DNA of 64,000 nt from Marthasterias glacialis (lineage: Eukaryota > Echinodermata > Asteroidea > Forcipulatida > Asteriidae). The stretch spans positions 22,185,347-22,249,346 of the forward strand of contig OU452229.1 of the NCBI GenBank assembly GCA_911728455.2, read 5' to 3'. Under the pieces are notes generated by a model that saw only the letters and a list, made by a program, of their open reading frames with translations, ran no database searches and was not told where the DNA came from. The position numbers and the translations under genes were made by a program. Shown piece after piece: positions 34,111 to 45,433 of this stretch (its first letter is position 1; each line of letters starts with the position of its first letter).

Positions 34111-34768
34111 AGCTCAATTATACTTTGAATACTCGTTTGCAAAAAATATTCCACTCTCTGCTCCTTACATAGGAGTAGAGATGGTCCATCTTTTAAAAAA
34201 GATACATTTGCAAACCAAACTTTTTTGATGGTCAAACCATTTTTATAAAGAACAAAAATGTTACGTTATTTAAAATATTTTTTTATTTGACCAATTAATT
34301 CTGGTTTCTGAGACTCAAAGTCATATCTGAAACTTAAACATAAAAAAAAATAAACTGTTGAAATATGAACTGGTTAAATTTTCATCGTCCCCATAGCAAT
34401 ATTAATGAAAGCAATACATATTTCATCCAGTAGTTTCAAAGATACACTAACTTTGTAATTATTACAATTAAGCAGTAGTTTATTTTGACATGTGCTAGAA
34501 GAGTTTTATTTTAAAATGTTTAAACTACCTTTTGCCACGTAAGACCACCATTAACTGTTTATTATTGAGCTCAAATTATATAAAGGTTAATTTAATGAGA
34601 ATGTTTTTTTCATTGGGGTATTGCAGTACTGAGATAGGCTACTTTGTAGAAGTTATAACTTTATTATTTGATCTTAAAAATTAATATTTGAAATACATGG
34701 TGCCTCTGGTAAATGAGGGATACCTCAGGTAACCCAATATCTTGTATGACCTCTAGAAAATGCTATCA

Positions 34769-34942
34769 TAAAGCCCACTTCATACTTCACACGAATGCGA
34801 AGCGAATTTGACATCACTCTCCTACATTCGCAGCAAATTTTGCAAAAAATTTAAAACAAAGGTCAACTTGAGCGAATTGTTCGACAAGAATTTGTGACAT
34901 CAAATTTGCTTCGCATTCGCGAGAAGTACGAACTGGGCTTTA
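34769..34942. mobile_element. MITE of 174 bp with AAAGCCCA ends
   Basis: The ends TAAAGCCCACTTCATACTTC and, from the right, TAAAGCCCAGTTCGTACTTC are inverted repeats, continuing through CGAATGCGAAGCGAATTTGA on the left. CGAATGCGAAG motifs and TTCGCAGCAAATTTT fill the arms. Confidence 0.8.
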
Positions 34943-35015
34943 CTTACTGGTGTGCCATTTTGCATTAAATTACCGTTTATTTAATGCATTGTCTGCATGC
35001 ATTTGAAAAAAATTC

Positions 35016-35095
35016 CTGGGTCCAGTTTCGTAAATCTGCTAAGCGGAAATGCTTAACAAATTTGCTTACTTAAGCAGAACTAGCAGGAAACCAAT
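35016..35095. mobile_element. End of a CTGGGTCCAGTTTCGTAAA repeat
   Basis: CTGGGTCCAGTTTCGTAAAT followed by CTGCTAAGCGGAAATGCTTA and TACTTAAGCAGAACTAGCAG. It resembles the ends of 24808-25182, 26587-26716 and 37877-38149. Only one end is visible. Confidence 0.4.
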
Positions 35096-35421
35096 CGCAT
35101 AGATAAAGTAGTGGGTAGAACGTTTGGTTTGCCTGCCACTACAGCGTCGAAATAGACATGCCAAACTGATCACACAGAATCAGTGCATGTTGCGGTGTCA
35201 ATATTTGAATTGCCAAGTTAAAAATATACCAGCAAAGGGTTTATCACATCTCGCGCACTTCATCTGGAGTAATTGTTAATTTATTCATAACTATTTTTAA
35301 AAGCTAATCTCTGATTTGTTTAATTTTTTTGCTGTAGATATATAGCTCCTGAAATAAACAGAATCCCAGTTACACTTGTGTTCTCTTGGTTTTTTAAAAC
35401 TGTGTTGGCGCATTAAGTGCA

Positions 35422-35873
35422 ACTTAACCCTCTTACTACCTGACCATTTGATATCATCCACTGTAGTTTTGAAATATATCATGTGGTGAATGCACAATAT
35501 GATATCATGTGGTGAATGCATCTACACAGTACACAGTCAACCCTCCTACTGTCTGACTATTCAATATCATCCACTGTGGTTTGTTATGATAAACTATGCT
35601 AGCCGGCAATTATGATATCATGTGGTGAACGCATGTACAGTACACAGTCAGCCCTCCTACTGTCTGACCATTCAATGTCATCCACTAGGTTTGAATGATA
35701 GATAAACTATGCCTGTCTGCAATATATCACGTGGTGAATGCATCTACACAGTACACAGTCAACCCTCCTACTGTCTGACCATTTGATCTCATCTACTGTA
35801 GTTTTGAATGATAGATAATTATGCCAGCCTGCAATATGACATCGTGTGGTGAATGCATCTACACAGTAAACAT
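35422..35873. repeat. Tandem repeat, about 112-bp unit, four copies
   Basis: The block AACCCTCCTACTGTCTGACC (degenerate in the first copy) recurs at about 35426, 35539, 35650 and 35761, each followed by ATATCATCCACTGTGGTTT-like sequence and ATATCATGTGGTGAATGCAT. No stop-free frame persists across the units. Confidence 0.85.
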
Positions 35874-36310
35874 GGTTGGTTCTGTACACAGCTTTGTCAC
35901 CATACACATAATGGGCATAATGGGTTTTAAATTGGTCAACTCACTTCAAAAAGTTTCCAAGAGAAGGAGGGTTCATCGAAATCCTTCAGAAACTAAAATG
36001 TTTCCCTGCAATTTAGCTATTTCAAGCTGTATTTATCAAATTACAAAACAATGTGGTAGATCCTTAACGTATACACCAATAAAGGAATGTTTGAGTTGAA
36101 GAAAGTGCATAGTCCTCCATAGATCAGAATCACCACAACTTAAACAAATGTCCTGGCGATCTTGTTTCTTGTATCATCAAATATTTCCAATAAACTTTTT
36201 GCAGCCATCAATCTTCATCATCCATGTTCTTTGTTGTGTAACAACAAGTAGTCACATTTAGGGCAAATTAATGACAATATAAAATATTTAAGTACGGCAT
36301 TATATGATCT

Positions 36311-36468
36311 GGTTTTGCCCTACACCGATGTAAGATAATCACTGTGCACTTTCAGAGCTCTTTGAACTGGCCTCTGTCATTCAGCAAGCTCGGTGGTAGC
36401 GGTTATATCACCTGCTCTAGAATGTGGAAAGGTCTCGGGTTCGAATCCCACTTCAGAATATAAAATAT
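36311..36468 (+). mobile_element. tRNA-core foldback family, left arm plus core
   Basis: GCCCTACACCGATGTAAGAT and AATCACTGTGCACTTTCAGA match the left arm of 12679-12917. They are followed by a tRNA-like core with GCTCGGTGGTAGCGGTTATA and box B GGGTTCGAATCCCACTT. It ends just before the COMMD4 stop codon, so it lies in the COMMD4 3' UTR or flank. Confidence 0.65.
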
Positions 36469-36501
36469 ATTTACAGTGTGTCCTCTAACGTAGCAGCTGT
36501 G

Positions 36502-39500
36502 TTACGCAACGCCATCCATAAGCTGTTGTGTCTGCTTTAATTCTGAAAAAAAAAAACCAAAAAACATATATAAATACTTTGAATGGAAATCACATAAATA
36601 AGTTTCTACATTTAACCAGTTGCCGCTGGGAATCTTCAAATTTTCCGGTCCAGCCTGACGAGATGATTTTTTTTCGGAATTGCTGGGATCATTTTTCCTT
36701 GAGAGTATTGCTGGCACAAAGAAACCTTGAGAAGATTGCCTTTGAAGCAACACGTTTTGGGTTTTCTCAATCACAAAAAAATGTCAAAGTCACGCAGCAT
36801 GAAATGCAAAACCTCAGCCATAAGCTACGGCCGAGGATTGTTCGCCAATATGGAATCAAGACTGGAAACCTGGTTCACTCGGACTTACCTCCAGTAAACA
36901 AAAATACAATGAATGAACAATGGTGGAAGCTTCTCGATGTCTTGTCATCCTCTTCTTGGACCAAAAGGACAAAGGTCAGGAATCCGGGATTATACAATAA
37001 CCCCCGCACAATAACCAAAAATTGGCAAAATATTCATCTGTCCCGTTTGTGTGTGTGTGAAACGAAGCATTACATGGCGTGTACATGCTCTGTGCACACC
37101 CATCAGTGGAATGTCCGGGCGACCTTCGTTCCCGGCTTGGAATTCCACACAAAAATGTAAAACTCACAAAAAAGAAAACAAGTTACGGAGATAAACGGGG
37201 AGAATTTAATTCTTTGTAGAACTCACCACTGAGTAAAATTCTAAATTTATCTGCCGAGATGTTAAAGCTGACTGGTTGAACCGAGTCGTCGTCTGGATTT
37301 TTGATGTGTAGTCTGAGTTGGACGCTGGGTTCGTTGACATCTTTCAGTTCACTAGAGCCAAGAATGTAATCCACTCGCCAATCAACTGCCTCCAGCTTCG
37401 AAACTATCGGGGGAAAAAAGTGCAGTTTGGAAAGACTTTATTAAAGACGTTATCAAGTTTTGGCAAATCAACACATATTGATCTAGAACGAGTCCGGGTC
37501 CAAATCATGTGACTTCGGGTAAGGCTATGGTTGTTGTTTGCAGCGTCAACAGTGAAGAACAGAATTCAGCATTACAGCCATAGCAACAGCCAAAGCCGTC
37601 AATTCGGTGGCCTTACTTGATAATGCCCCATCAAGGTAGGGCAACCTTTTCAGGTGCCCTAGACACACAACAATGAAAGCTGTATTTCTAACTACTAAAG
37701 AGATCAGACTATTTTGTCCTTCCAGTCTCAGTTTGGGTACATTGAGTTGAATGTAACCAAACCAAGGATGGGAGGGCAGAATAGTCTGGTCTCTTTTTGG
37801 TCTAATTAGAATCAGTATACATTAGAACACAGGGAACGTGATGAAGATAGATGCGAGTATAGCGTCTCTGTTCATTCTGGGGGCAATTTCATAGAGGCTG
37901 CTTAATGGCTGATTTTCTGCTTACTGTGCGATTTCTATTCCTTAGCTCTGCTAACCGTAAGCACATGATAAGGCACGCTAACCTTCCAGTGTTTACTGTC
38001 TAACAATGCTAATCTATGAACAATGCACAAGCTGGCCGCCTAATTGTTTTGTTAACCTGTGAAAGACGCTTATGCTTAAGCAAATTTTGCTGCTACAGTT
38101 AGCATGAAACTTTGCTTACTGTTAAGCAGCGCTATGAAATTGGCCCCTGATCATTCTACATACATTGAAACATTTATTTCACCTCTGAAGCTTTGCTCTT
38201 TAAATTTCTTCTGTAACGCTTCCAGCTTATCCTGGTAGGACCGACACAGAGCCGAGGAATGTTCTATAAATCAAAGAAAAAAATACACAAATATTAAGTT
38301 CAATCTAAAATATGACAGCCACTATGTTAAATGTGGTTTTCCTTACAATACGTTGGGTTATTAAGAAAATAAGTGCAATGTCGGGTTATAGGCAGGGGGC
38401 TCATTATTGAGTACCCGACTGCAATAGACCAACCTCGTTCCCAGGGGTATTGATCTCGCCGCGCCATTTTTGTTGGTACTGAGGTTGGCTGGATCAAAAT
38501 CCCATAATATGGGAAATTTTAAATAGGCCTGTGGCCTATCCACTCAATGCGCCGCTCATATATGGTATCCCGTAAAAGTGGCATCATTAATCATAGAGCA
38601 ACTGGTCCCCTCTCATTCTTCTTTGATTTGTGACCTGTCTAACAATGCAGTTTATGGTGACCGCGTAAAAACGAATCATTTGAAATTATGATTGCGTCAA
38701 AATACTTGCATTTTACAACGCATTTTTGACACGTGCGCACCAAGCGCACTAAACAAGCGTGCGTGCATAGCAGTCAGTTTTGGGAGCCAATCACCATTGT
38801 TTTTCGGTGCTTCCATTCCAGGGGTTAGAGACGAGAGGTATTGATACGGTGCGCTGCCCATGGTGATGAGGTTGCCAATAGACCTCATGCACAGGATGTC
38901 ATTTGAGTAGGGTCCCTTCGCCCATCGGAGGTCATTCTGAATTCAGACTCCAACTATCTTGGCTCAACTTGGCATGTAGTTGGGGGGGGGGTAAGTTTGC
39001 CTGTTGACCAAGGACTTCATTAGGATATGGAGTATAAGAAAAGACTATTCTTCTTATACCTCACCTTTGGGTAAACCCAACTGCTGTAACTCATTGGACA
39101 GAGACTCCCCGTCTACATTGTATTTAGCTGCACTTGATAAGATGAAATTCAACGCTGCAATACTGGCTTTAACGTCACCAGTTTCTGTCAAGAACAAATT
39201 GTTGAACAACCTGTTTATAAGCAATCCATGAATACAACGACTGAAATTATGATATCAGATTGATTGGGAAATGCCAGCACAGTGTTGTGGCGAGGGCTTT
39301 TGAGGTCAATTAACTTGGCCTGTACTCCCCCCTGGGCCCTTTTGCCTACAGGTGACCTCAATCCTCCAATATCCTCCTCTCCTCCTATGTCACTCCACAC
39401 CAAATTGTTTGAACTTAGATAAGATTGGAATGCCTGACCCAGTGATAAGCAATTGTTATTTGGGTCTACAACCCTCAGCCCTTCTGAGTCCTTCATTTTG

Positions 39501-41511
39501 GCAGAGGTTGAAGAATTTGGGAGGGTAAGGGGTAGACAACCTTGAGAAGACCATCGTCACTTCGGATGAAATTACTGACTGGAAGTATCTTCACATCAGA
39601 TGTTAAAGTTTCTAAAACCAAAACTAAAAAATTGCAACCCATTAAAATTCACAACACAATTCATTAAGAGACAAGCTAAACTCACCATACTTCGCATCAG
39701 CTGTCAGCTTGTACACTTTCTCATACTGCAAAATAAACAATCATCAACTTCATGTTGTAAGATAAATTAAGAAAGAAAAAAAATAGCGGCTGTTGCAAAC
39801 TGCTTACTAACCAGAATGACCTGTTGTATAATTCTGACCTGAGATTTCGACCCTAGCAGAGCCTTTCTCAAATGATGAATGACAACATTGATAACATATA
39901 GGTTTTGAGGCATTGCATGGTGAGGTATCAATGTATATCTGGTTTGCGGTAACACCGTGTGATTATATCTACTTTTCTATACAGTAGATTGTTCTTGCTA
40001 TTATTCTACTTCCGCAGAGTAGATTTTGGAATTCGTGAGACAACTTAGTTCTGAAAAGAACTGTCCTGCTTATTAAGTACTACCTGGGGAGGTAGGAAAT
40101 CGGCTGGGACTACTACTACTACTTTCGTTTAGTGGATCGAGGGGACTTCTCTGATAACCTCACTGCCGCAGAGTGATTTTATTATTTGGTCTCAACGTTT
40201 CGACTAGCTTGCTCTAGTCATCGTCAGTGTTACATTTCTAACACAACACAAGAATATTAACCCTTACAGACAGGCAGATTGGCAAGCATGTGGCCCAATT
40301 CCTCCAATATTCTCTTCTCGTCTGTCACACCTAACCAAGTTCTTTGGACTTAGACATTCTTGGAATGCCTGATCCTGTGATAAGCACTGGTTGTTTGGGC
40401 CTGAGGGCCCAAGTCCTTCGAATTCCTTCACTTTGGCAATAAAACTTAGAAGGATTTGGGACTGTAAGGGTTAATGTAAGAGGAGCGAGTTAGTGTGAAT
40501 TAAGCATAATTCTTAGTGTAAATAAAGAAATTTTCTTCAGATCACAAACATCTCGATAGCTTTGAGAGGACAATATTTTGAAGCTAAGTAACTCACATCA
40601 ATACTGTCTCCAAGAAGATCTTTGATGACTTGAACGCAGAGTAATTTCATCTTCACAGACGTCTAAAGTAATATAAATAATAATAATAATAACAACAAAT
40701 CTATAAGTATTTTCTTTAGAGCCAACATCCACCTAAAAGACCCTGAAGTTGCTTTCCATAAAAATAGCTAGAAAGTACACAAGAAATTGTATAGAGTTAA
40801 AGAAGAATTGAACTTTGACGCTCGGCTCTGAAGAAAAATTTCCAGAACAAACCTTACTCATCAGCTCATATTGGATAGTTTTAAAACCACCATCTGTTAA
40901 AAGAACATTTCATTTACTAACAGCAAGGCTAATGTAATAACTTTCATGTCAAATCAAAAATCCATGAATGAAACTAAACTATTTTTGTAGTATTCATAAA
41001 TAAGGGACTACATTTTTAAGTAATTTTTAGTTTGATAAAAATCAATGTAACTGTAAAGTAATCAGCTCAACAGAAAGTGTTAACTAAAATTTAAAACAAT
41101 GTCAAACTTTGGCATCAAGATTTTCCACCCGACATCTTACAGTCTTACTTACAATTTTGGACAAGATGCTGATTTCAGCTAGGACCCAGTCCGGGCAGTC
41201 CAACCCTCCACAGAATCGAAATCTCTGAATAAAATTAAAAACATGTCCAGAGATCACTTTTAGTTACTGACCTTGTGAGTTGTAAGTTTTGGTTGTAATT
41301 GTTAGGCCAATGAAAAATGCTTTAAATTCAAACAAACAAGTTATCCAAATGATGCGGAACTGAACAATGTTTACAAATTTTGCAGAATGATGGCCAACTA
41401 ACTCACTGTAGTGTTACAATACAGGTAAAACAGTAAAGCAGTGGGTTCTGTCTTCTGTTTGGTTTTAAGTTCTAACTTCTAAGTTCTATTGACTTTTTTG
41501 TTACTTACCAT
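36502..41511 (-). CDS. COMMD4: COMM domain-containing protein 4, complete, eight coding exons
   Basis: Subunit of the COMMD/CCDC22/CCDC93 assembly within the Commander complex, which acts with retriever in endosomal recycling of membrane cargo. Coding exons: 41509-41511 (ATG only), 41153-41224, 40597-40662, 39686-39725, 39065-39184, 38183-38263, 37227-37403, 36502-36542. Phases close to 199 aa, the same length as human COMMD4. The N-terminus [19 protein letters not shown] is the family signature. An alpha-helical N-domain follows ([26 protein letters not shown]). The COMM domain covers about residues 128-199, with its conserved Trp136 in DWRVDY and [18 protein letters not shown] at the end. 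Reading past the exon 7 donor would give a false 5-8 residue longer C-terminus; the true last exon [12 protein letters not shown] lies about 690 bases downstream. Introns hold several dispersed repeats. Confidence 0.95.
37877..38149. mobile_element. MITE with CTGGGGGCAATTTCATAG ends (COMMD4 intron 6)
   Basis: Left CTGGGGGCAATTTCATAGAG and, from the right, CAGGGGCCAATTTCATAGCG. The interior repeats GCTTACTGT, TGCTTAAG, CTGCTTAA and CTAACC. About 270 bp. Confidence 0.75.
39360..39530. repeat. Dispersed repeat, copy 1 (COMMD4 intron 4)
   Basis: TCCTCCAATATCCTCCTCTC, TTGGAATGCCTGACCCAGTG and CCTTCATTTTGGCAGAGG recur in the same order at 40300-40470, one intron upstream in the gene. Confidence 0.65.
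39787..39873. repeat. GCTGTTGCAAACTGCTTAC repeat, copy 2 (COMMD4 intron 3)
   Basis: GGCTGTTGCAAACTGCTTAC, ATGACCTGTTGTATAATTC and TTTCGACCCTAGCAGAGCCT, collinear with 34010-34110. Confidence 0.6.
40189..40230. repeat. AACGTTTCGACTAG-type repeat end
   Basis: GGTCTCAACGTTTCGACTAG then CTTGCTCTAGTCATCGTCAG. The CTAG-CTTGCT-CTAG core is a small hairpin. Together with the TTTCGACCCTAGCAG blocks it resembles terminal sequences of Penelope-like retroelements; this link is inference. Confidence 0.3.
40300..40470. repeat. Dispersed repeat, copy 2 (COMMD4 intron 3)
   Basis: TCCTCCAATATTCTCTTCTC, TTGGAATGCCTGATCCTGTG and CCTTCACTTTGGCAATAA, collinear with 39360-39530. Confidence 0.65.
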
Positions 41512-41734
41512 TTTTTTTTAGCTGACTGTGTAGTTTGACTTCTCTCGATCTCTTTCCGCAAGTAGGATGGGAAAAATCTTCTTTTGATATAGAAAAAGCT
41601 GTATATCAAAACATAAGTGAACTACAGACAACATAAAATTACATGTCACAAGCTCAAATTTATACCATTATTAAACACCACCACTCGAGTACAACCACAG
41701 AAAGCTGTGTCCGGAAAAACATTCCCACACCCCC

Positions 41735-42402
41735 GGACCAGACTGAAGTGAGCACTAAATTTGGTGCTGGCACTAAATTTGGTGCTGGCACTAAATTTGT
41801 TGCCAGCACCAAATTTCAAAAGATTCGACAACGACCGTCACTAACGGTCAAGGTCCTTCTTAGATGTTCGGAAATACAGAGTTTTCATCTGAAATGTTTT
41901 CGCAGTAAAATTATGAAATTTTTAATTTTTCTTCATAGATGTATTCCACGTATCCCAAACCATCACTCATAGGCGCCCCGATTTAAGTCGGGCGCCTATG
42001 AGTGATGGTTTGGGATATGAGGAATACATTTATGAATAAAAAATAAAAAAAATCATAATTTTTTGATGTGAAAACTTTTCAGATAAAAATTAGGTAGTCG
42101 CGTGTGTAATCACTAATGCACGCGCATACAAGCTAACTTTATGTCGTTGTTTGATTAGTTGGGCTGACCTAATTAGTGGACTAATTAAGTCGGGCGCCTA
42201 TGAGTGATGGAAGAATACATCTATGAAGAAAAACAAATCATAATTCTACTGTGAAAACACTTCAGATGAAAACTCTGTCCGAACACTTAAGAAGGACCTT
42301 GACCGTTAGTGACGGTCGTTATCGAATCTTTTGAAATTTGGTGCTGGCAACAAATTCAGTGCCAGCACCAAATTTAGTGCTCACTTCAGTCTGATCATAT
42401 CA
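41735..42402. mobile_element. Three-arm foldback element upstream of COMMD4
   Basis: The outer arms are inverted: GGACCAGACTGAAGTGAGCA on the left, ending in TGCTCACTTCAGTCTGATCA on the right. Each has tandem GGTGCTGGCACTAAATTT units, the hairpin GACCGT-CACTA-ACGGTC, a TTCATAGATGTATTCC block and CTCATAGGCGCC. Between them lies a third, inverted arm (about 41985-42085), making a perfect hairpin around ATTTAAGTCGGGCGCC. The element begins about 225 bases upstream of the COMMD4 start codon. Confidence 0.8.
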
Positions 42403-42850
42403 CGCACAGAAGTCATGAAGTGAGTGAGCACTAAGTTTGGTGCTGGCACTTAATATCAAAAGGTCAGTCAACGACCGTCAGAAGCGGTCAACGTCAATCA
42501 TTGAGTGTTGCATGATGCCCAATTTTTCAATTGAAAGTGTTTCATCGTAGAACTGTGAAATATTAACTTTTTTCTTTATAGATGTGTTCCTTATATCCTA
42601 ACCTACTATGCAGCGCTCCCAATTAATTACTTTACAAATCAGCTCAGCCCAACTAATTAAACAACTCCATACCCATTTGCGAACCTAATATGCAAAAACA
42701 CGCAACTACATGTTTTACATTTGAAAGTGTTTCAATGTAAAATTGTGAAATATTAACTTTTTTCATCATACTATTACTTATATCCAAAACCATTATGCAT
42801 AGTCGCCACCAATTAATTACTCAACTAATTAGCTCAGGCCAACTAATTAA

Positions 42851-43699
42851 CCCTATCAGGACCGGGGGCACAATGTGCCCATACCAATTTTACTACCAAA
42901 CTTACTCTGATCACCGCAAAATTTTCTGACTTTCACAAAATATATCTAGGATCAAGTTGGCAAAAAATAATTGATACAGGGGTTAGCTGTTGCCATGGAA
43001 ATTTTTAAAGACTTTTTGAACACAATTTCCACTTAATTTTTTATTTCTTTGCCAGAAAAGTGATTGTGATGAGTCACGTGATAGTCTGAAATGGTTTTGG
43101 GAATTCAAAATGGCCGCCATTTTGGCGGCCTTCTTGGATTTTGTGTTTTCAGCCTGCAATTAGGGGGTCAAATTATATCAAGTTTTTAACAATGGAATAT
43201 TTTCAACATGCTAATTTCTACATTTTCAGACCCAAAAAATATTTTGATTTGTCAATCAAGCCTTATTTTTTTCTCACTGGGCCCTTGGCGGCGGCCATTT
43301 TGATTTTTAAGTGAAAAAAAACCCGCAAAAACCCCCACGTTTTTTCCCCAAAATGGGATAAATTAATGAATTATAACGCCCCAAAGGTGACTCCAGTAAC
43401 GAAATTAGGGTCAAATTATATTGATCTTGTTAAAATGTACAAGTTTGCCAAGTTTCAAAACATTCGGGCGAAAAGTAAAGAAGTTATGGCAAAAACACGA
43501 TTTTTGACCCAAAATGGGAAAAACAGTCAAAACGCCCTCTAGTGACGATCTTTTGAAGTTTGGTGACGTCATCATGCAGAACTCGGTGAAATGAACATTT
43601 GTGACATCAAAATCGGTCGAAGTCTTTGGAAAATACGGTAAGGGGGGCACTATGTGCCCCCCCAGTCCCCGTACATAAAAAAGCCCGGTCCTGGTAGGG
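42851..43699. mobile_element. piggyBac-like MITE with TTAA duplication, nested
   Basis: 849 bp. Ends CCCTATCAGGACCGGG and, from the right, CCCTACCAGGACCGGG; a sub-terminal palindrome GGGCACAATGTGCCC on the left is matched by GGGCACTATGTGCCC near the right end. TTAA flanks both sides (42847-42850 and 43700-43703). CCCT ends plus TTAA duplication are the mark of the piggyBac superfamily. Paralogous empty sites in the same array read CCAACTAATTAAACAACT (near 42649) and CCCAACTAATTAAACATC (near 43892). No transposase frame is present, so it is non-autonomous. Confidence 0.88.
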
Positions 43700-43984
43700 T
43701 TAAACAACTGCGTATATTTGCACACATGACAATCTAATATAAATACAAAAGCACATAAATACCGATTTTTCAATTGAAAGTGTTTCAACGAAAACTGTTA
43801 AATATTAACTTTTTTCTTCATAGACGTGTTCCTCATTTCCCAAACTATTATGCATAGGCACCCCAATTAATTACTCTACTAATTAGCTCAGCCCAACTAA
43901 TTAAACATCTGCATATTTGTGCCCACTTGCCAATATACAGAAACACACAAATACTGAAACAGAAACACACAAATACTGATTTTT

Positions 43985-44041
43985 TGGTGCAGCAAGCCTT
44001 GGTGCGGCAGTAAGCCTTGGTGTGGCAGCATGCGGCAGCAA
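43985..44041 (-). repeat. Three-unit remnant of the 20-bp satellite
   Basis: GGTGCAGCAAGCCTT, GGTGCGGCAGTAAGCCTT and GGTGTGGCAGCATGCGGCAG are degenerate copies of the unit that fills 59597-62099, here in reverse orientation, directly joined to a foldback arm. Confidence 0.7.
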
Positions 44042-44282
44042 GTAATAAGTTCAATGTTCCAATGTTTTTAAGACTCGTTTGTTTTCTTTATATATTCGCA
44101 CACATACTGTATTTGTTTTTACCTCCATTTTATGTGCCCTAAAATGTTAGGCTAGTTTCGTCGCTGTTGTTTATGACAGCACCCTCAGCAACAGTCGTAG
44201 CCGTGGCTGCAACCGCCAAATTCGGATACGACCTTACTTTGGAATGTTCAACATCTCCCCGACACCAACTTCTGCTTGATGG

Positions 44283-44560
44283 ACTGACCCAACCTCGTCC
44301 CCGGGGTGTGTCGAGCAGTACGAGGTTGACCCCTCTCTCACCCCGGTATTTGATCATTTGCATATCTAATTTTTTTGGATACGTATGCAAATTATAATAG
44401 CCTGGCTGCTTTTCGAAATTCACATCTGCGTCATAGTCTCGTTGCTCGGTCCCTGTTTAACGTTTGTTTCTATTGTAAAGTCGTTGTCCAATCAGGGTCC
44501 AAGTAAGGAGTTTCCATCCCAAGGTTTACATAGTAAACCATGGAGACGAGGTTGGGACTG
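44283..44560. mobile_element. MITE-like repeat with CCCAACCTCGTC ends
   Basis: GACTGACCCAACCTCGTCCC on the left and, from the right, CAGTCCCAACCTCGTCTCC. A CCCCGGGG palindrome and a second inverted TACGAGGTTGACCCC lie inside. A related CCAACCTCGTTCCCAGGGG fragment occurs near 38430. Confidence 0.55.
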
Positions 44561-44641
44561 ACCCGTTTCAAAAAAGACTCGCACCCACCTCCCCTTCAAG
44601 GTTTGCTTTTAAAGACACACAGTTAACCGTCAGGGTACCAG

Positions 44642-44802
44642 TATAGACCGTTTCGGCCTGTCAATCAAACTGTGCGCATTTACCAATTGGATCACGCCTT
44701 TTGGTCATGTGACCTCAGTCAAACTCGGTCACACGTGCAGCGTAATGCACACAGACTAAGGTGTGTGGGCGGGGCTTGTTGCTAAAGCCGGAACGGTCTA
44801 TA
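44642..44802 (+). mobile_element. TATAGACCGTTCC MITE, copy 3
   Basis: TATAGACCGTTTCGGC to GCCGGAACGGTCTATA, 161 bp, collinear with 29129-29286. Ends are intact and flanked by TA. Confidence 0.85.
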
Positions 44803-45433
44803 GAAGCTCGTGCAACCAACGCCCTACTTTGCATAAATCACCCAGTTTCTCGAACCATCGTTATTCAAATTTTGTTTTGTGTTGGATGGAGAATCATGCT
44901 ATTGTATTAAAGCATTCACTGTGACGATTAAACGCCACTGAAGCAACCTGACTTTGTGAATTTAAATTGCTGCGTGCAACTCGTGCACTGGACTCCGGGA
45001 CATGATGGTGTCACATTATTTTACTGGTAAGAAAAGTCTTCAAATCGTCCAATTTACAATACTTGAAGAATAAGAACACCACCAAAATGTTCCCTCTATT
45101 TTATTTCTAACTGTAGGCCTATGTTTAAACCTCAATGTCTGGGTATGTTGTGTCTGAAGGCGCCAAACCATGCAAAGTATGTTATACATTGGTCCGCCGT
45201 ATTACTTTGCCATAAACCTTGGACATGATCTTCTTTCCTGTAGTGATGATTGAATTATCGTTTGAGAAAACCACCAAAAGCTACCAAAAGTAACAGTTTG
45301 GTAGAATGTCTTTTCCAGAAACAAAAAAATGAGCACGGGACGTAATAGGCTGTAAATTGGTCGTGTACGGGCCGGTGTACTTCAGGTAGATTTAGTCATA
45401 AGTTAGCCCCATAAATTGTACCAATACGCTGGG

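Larger units (their letters stand above)
42420..44041 (+). mobile_element. Foldback-arm array related to 62100-62409
   Basis: Starts GAGTGAGCACTAAGTTTGGT with GTCAACGACCGTCAGAAGCG, then three degenerate copies of a unit with TTTTTCAATTGAAAGTGTTT, GTGAAATATTAACTTTTTTC, TGCATAG-CGCC and CCCAATTAATTACT-CTAATTAGCTCAGCCCAACT. The last copy runs into a 20-bp satellite remnant. The second unit is split by the TTAA-flanked MITE at 42851-43699. No coding capacity. Confidence 0.75.

Noticed and set aside
37183..37226. C-terminal extension of the COMMD4 exon 7 frame
   Set aside because: A GTGAGT donor at 37221-37226 and a later exon coding the family-typical LKQ-type ending show that the extension is intron read-through.
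40848..40900. Possible extra COMMD4 exon (ATGGTGGTTTTAAAA on the minus strand after TTTTAACAG)
   Set aside because: The frame reaches a stop within a few codons, and joining 41153 directly to 40662 gives the family sequence without a gap.
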